Made by a program: the position numbers and the translations under genes. Positions 6,217 to 8,368 of a DNA stretch of 8,368 nt are shown here, piece by piece; position 1 is the first letter of the stretch, and each line of letters starts with the position of its first letter. The notes beneath the pieces were generated by a model. That model searched no databases, was not told where the DNA came from, and worked only from the letters and a program-made list of their open reading frames with translations. The stretch comes from an uncultured Clostridia bacterium (GTDB lineage: Bacteria > Bacillota > Clostridia > Christensenellales > DUVY01). The stretch spans positions 1-8,368 of the forward strand of contig CALAYY010000028.1 in the NCBI GenBank assembly GCA_937895465.1, given 5' to 3'.

Positions 6217-7317
6217 TCATTCATTGTGAGAACAACAACAGTCATCGTCACAATCTTCTTCATCGTCTTCGTCATATTCTTCATCGCCGTCACAATTGCA
6301 GCAGTCCCCGTCGCAACAGCCTTCATCATCTATATCGCAGCAATCATCATTCCAACAATCTTCATCTTCAAAATCACAGCAGTCACAGTCATCGCCGCAA
6401 CAGCCTTCCTCGTCTTCGTATATGTCGGTAAATACTCTTAGCTTTTGGTCTATATCTTCTTCATCGTCCTTTTTGGGTTGTTTTATGCCGTCAAAAATAT
6501 GCCATACTTCAGTGTATTCTTCATACTCTTCGGAAGGTATAACTACCATAGGTGTCAAAGATTCAATTTCAATAAAGCGGTCATTAGTATAGCTTTCAAA
6601 GTTACATTCAAAATTGGGGTACTCAGCATTTTCAAAGAAAGGAAACTCTTTTACTACAAGGTTATTATGGTTAAAATATGCCGCCCAGCCTCTGTGACAG
6701 CTTGTGCCAAACTTGAAGGCATTTTTCATATCCATTTGTTTTACGGTAATATACTTATCGCCCCAATACACCCTTTCGTCATTCATAGCACAATAAGGCC
6801 AAACAGCTACCTGACGGTTAGCCCAAAGTCCTGTATCATGATTAGAATTAGGAACAATTAGCAATCCGCCGACATCAAACATACTAAGTCCCCACAAAGC
6901 AACTTCAACATCAAACATACCATGATTAGTTATGCGGTGATCAATATAAACAGTGCCGTCTTCATCCATAGTAACACGCATTGATTTTGATAATTTGGTT
7001 TCCTGTTCTATAGCTGCATGTAAAATCACACCATCTTCAACTATACGATACTCTACAGGATTATTATCAGGCTGATAAGTCCTTATTGCATCTTCAGGAG
7101 CATGCCACAGTCTGTGTCCGCCATAACTTATAAATTCTGTGCCGCCTGCCTGTCCTGCTGTTTCAGGAAATACAGCCATATGATTTTTACCGCTGTTGAC
7201 AGAATATCCTATAATACGAGGGCCTACATCAGTTGTAACAATTACTTCAACTTTTCCGTTAGATATGCTTATGCAGTTTTCCCAGCCCTGAAAGCTCTTT
7301 TTGTTTACAGTTATCAT
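6217..7317 (-). CDS. DUF4380-like protein with Asp/Glu/Cys-rich C-terminal tail
   Basis: The protein has 366 residues and no signal peptide. Residues 1 to about 280 look like a beta-rich domain of the DUF4380 type, related in fold to aldose-epimerase (galactose mutarotase-like) proteins. The clearest signature is YGGHRLWHAPE (65-75), with TTDVGPRIIGY (28-38) near the start and ALWGLSMFDVGG (140-151) in the middle. The function of this family is not established; a sugar-related role is inference from the fold. Residues 301-366 are different: 17 Cys and 35 Asp/Glu in 66 positions, many Cys as CC pairs, and no Lys or Arg. This suggests metal binding. The start is supported by AGGAG 6 nt upstream. 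The gene begins 60 bp after the dnaB stop with no terminator or convincing promoter between, so the two may be co-transcribed. The domain name is a motif-based judgement. Confidence 0.8.
   Translation of the reverse strand: MITVNKKSFQGWENCISISNGKVEVIVTTDVGPRIIGYSVNSGKNHMAVFPETAGQAGGTEFISYGGHRLWHAPEDAIRTYQPDNNPVEYRIVEDGVILHAAIEQETKLSKSMRVTMDEDGTVYIDHRITNHGMFDVEVALWGLSMFDVGGLLIVPNSNHDTGLWANRQVAVWPYCAMNDERVYWGDKYITVKQMDMKNAFKFGTSCHRGWAAYFNHNNLVVKEFPFFENAEYPNFECNFESYTNDRFIEIESLTPMVVIPSEEYEEYTEVWHIFDGIKQPKKDDEEDIDQKLRVFTDIYEDEEGCCGDDCDCCDFEDEDCWNDDCCDIDDEGCCDGDCCNCDGDEEYDEDDEEDCDDDCCCSHNE
6220..6417 (-). repeat. Low-complexity DNA coding the Asp/Glu/Cys tail
   Basis: Imperfect short repeats built from Asp, Glu and Cys codons (plus-strand TCATCG, TCTTCG, GCAGCA, CAACAG units) run through the last 66 codons. 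All frames stay largely open here, which explains long spurious frames on the plus strand. Such tracts can change length by slippage. Confidence 0.75.
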
Positions 7318-7377
7318 TTTTTACTCCTGTTTTTTTATTTAAATTGCCCTTTTTATTGTTTCCATATTCAAAAGACT

Positions 7378-8368
7378 TTAATCTATATCGTCATAAAACC
7401 TTACCTGCTCGCCGTGATAAATAAGATCAATTTTTCCGGTGTTTCCGTTACGGTGCTTGGCTATATGAAGCTCTACCTTCATTGGCTCCGAATTAGAAAC
7501 AGGCACATTGTCGTCTTTTACACGGTGAATAAACATAACTATATCGGCATCTTGTTCTATTGCACCTGATTCTCTTAAGTCAGATAGTTGGGGAGCACCC
7601 TTTCTTTCTTCACTTTTTCTGGATAATTGACTCAATAAAAGTATGGGAACATTGAGTTCTTTAGCAGTGATTTTTAAAAACCTTGTGATGTCGGCAACTT
7701 CTTGAGCTCTTGAATCTGATCTGTCTTTATTGGGAGTGATTAGCTGCAAATAGTCAATCATCACCACATCAAGTCCTTTTTCTTTTCTCATTCTGAGACA
7801 CTTATTAAGTATTTCTTGCGGTCTTATATATGATGTATCATCTATGTATAATTCACAATCGTCCAAAACCTTGGTAGCCGCAAAAATCCTTTTCCATTCT
7901 TCGGCAGTCAATGTTCCCTTGGCGGCATGCGACATAGAAACTCCGCCTACTGAACAGAGCAATCTTTGCATAAGCTGATCTCTTCCCATTTCCAAAGAAA
8001 ATACAGCACAATGAAGCTTGGGCTTTTGTCCTTGGGTAACTTTTCGTCCTACATTAAGAGCGACATTAGACATTATATTCATGGCAAGTGCAGTTTTACC
8101 TACACCTGGACGGGCGGCTATCAGTATAAGGTCAGAAGGATGAAGTCCGTTAAGTATATTATCCAGTCCGATATAGCCTGTGGGTATTCCCAATCTATTG
8201 GAAGGGTCTTTTAGGTCATCCAGTTTTTTCAAAACAGGCACGCTCAATTCTTTTACATTGACAAGCTCGTTTCTTTCCTGTTCTTTGCTTATGTCATACA
8301 AAGCGTTTTCGGCATTAGACAAAACTCTGTCTGCCTCTTCGTTTTCGTATGCTTGTTGTACAGCATAA
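7378..8368 (-). CDS. dnaB: Replicative DNA helicase DnaB, C-terminal part (5' end outside window)
   Basis: This is the hexameric helicase that unwinds DNA at the replication fork. The visible 329 residues comprise the end of the linker region and the whole RecA-like ATPase domain. The frame is open to the right edge (reading YAVQQAYENEEADRV before a possible TTG at 8322), so the TTG is not the start and roughly the first quarter to third of the protein is missing. Motifs, numbered from that TTG: IPTGYIGLDNILNGL (46-60), Walker A ARPGVGKT (70-77), FSLEM with the catalytic Glu (108-112), Walker B VVMIDYLQL (186-194), SQLSR (231-235), DLRESGAIEQDAD (248-260) and KHRNG (289-293). A short insert (about 92-103) before FSLEM distinguishes it from the B. 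subtilis protein. No intein is present in the visible part. Confidence 0.97.
   Translation of the reverse strand, partial: YAVQQAYENEEADRVLSNAENALYDISKEQERNELVNVKELSVPVLKKLDDLKDPSNRLGIPTGYIGLDNILNGLHPSDLILIAARPGVGKTALAMNIMSNVALNVGRKVTQGQKPKLHCAVFSLEMGRDQLMQRLLCSVGGVSMSHAAKGTLTAEEWKRIFAATKVLDDCELYIDDTSYIRPQEILNKCLRMRKEKGLDVVMIDYLQLITPNKDRSDSRAQEVADITRFLKITAKELNVPILLLSQLSRKSEERKGAPQLSDLRESGAIEQDADIVMFIHRVKDDNVPVSNSEPMKVELHIAKHRNGNTGKIDLIYHGEQVRFYDDID

Noticed and set aside
6207..6592. Three overlapping plus-strand open frames rich in Ser/Gln, His/Arg and Ile/Thr.
   Set aside because: They are products of the low-complexity Asp/Glu/Cys codons on the other strand and have no family features.
7102..7569. 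A 155-codon plus-strand frame.
   Set aside because: It spans the end of dnaB, the gap and the start of the DUF4380 gene on the opposite strand, and shows no domain or ribosome site.
8320..8322. TTG as a start codon of a short DnaB-like protein.
   Set aside because: The frame stays open upstream to the window edge with residues that fit the DnaB linker, so the gene begins outside the window.

Overview
This AT-rich window looks like a piece of a low-GC Gram-positive anaerobe (Bacillota, probably class Clostridia). The support is its A+T-rich intergenic DNA, strong AAGGAG-type ribosome sites, a DnaB helicase and a DegV protein of Bacillota type, an LplB-type sugar permease, and a surface protein with a FIVAR domain. 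Every convincing protein gene lies on the minus strand, so the window is read from right to left. No tRNA, rRNA, CRISPR array, transposase or phage gene was seen.

Layout in transcription order: (1) 8368-7378, the C-terminal two thirds of the replicative helicase DnaB, entering from outside the window. (2) 7317-6217, a DUF4380-type protein of unknown function with an extraordinary 66-residue tail made almost only of Asp, Glu and Cys; it ends at a textbook intrinsic terminator (6158-6194). (3) 6035-5151, a DegV-family fatty-acid-binding protein with its own sigma-A-like promoter. (4) 5150-4362, a 789-bp stretch without a protein gene. Near its DegV end is a perfect consensus promoter (TTGACA, 17 bp, TATAAT) followed about 60 nt later by a strong terminator hairpin. 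Together they outline a roughly 98-nt small RNA with a 5' stem-loop and an unpaired UUCCCCCUUAU stretch that could pair with Shine-Dalgarno sites. The rest holds a second promoter candidate and a roughly 300-nt leader for the next gene. (5) 4361-1509, a 950-residue secreted surface protein: signal peptide, four divergent modules of about 155-190 residues, an Ig/PKD-like domain, a FIVAR domain, and a Gly-Cys plus membrane-helix plus basic-tail anchor instead of LPXTG. (6) 1327-1, the first 442 residues of an LplB-type sugar ABC permease with an unusual four-helix N-terminal extension, cut by the window edge.

The right half (dnaB, DUF4380, degV) looks like housekeeping and conserved chromosomal genes. 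The left half (surface protein, then permease) looks like a glycan- or ligand-handling locus in which the surface protein may bind a polymer whose fragments the transporter imports; that link is inferred from adjacency only. The least explained elements are the candidate small RNA, the Asp/Glu/Cys tail, and the four-module surface protein.
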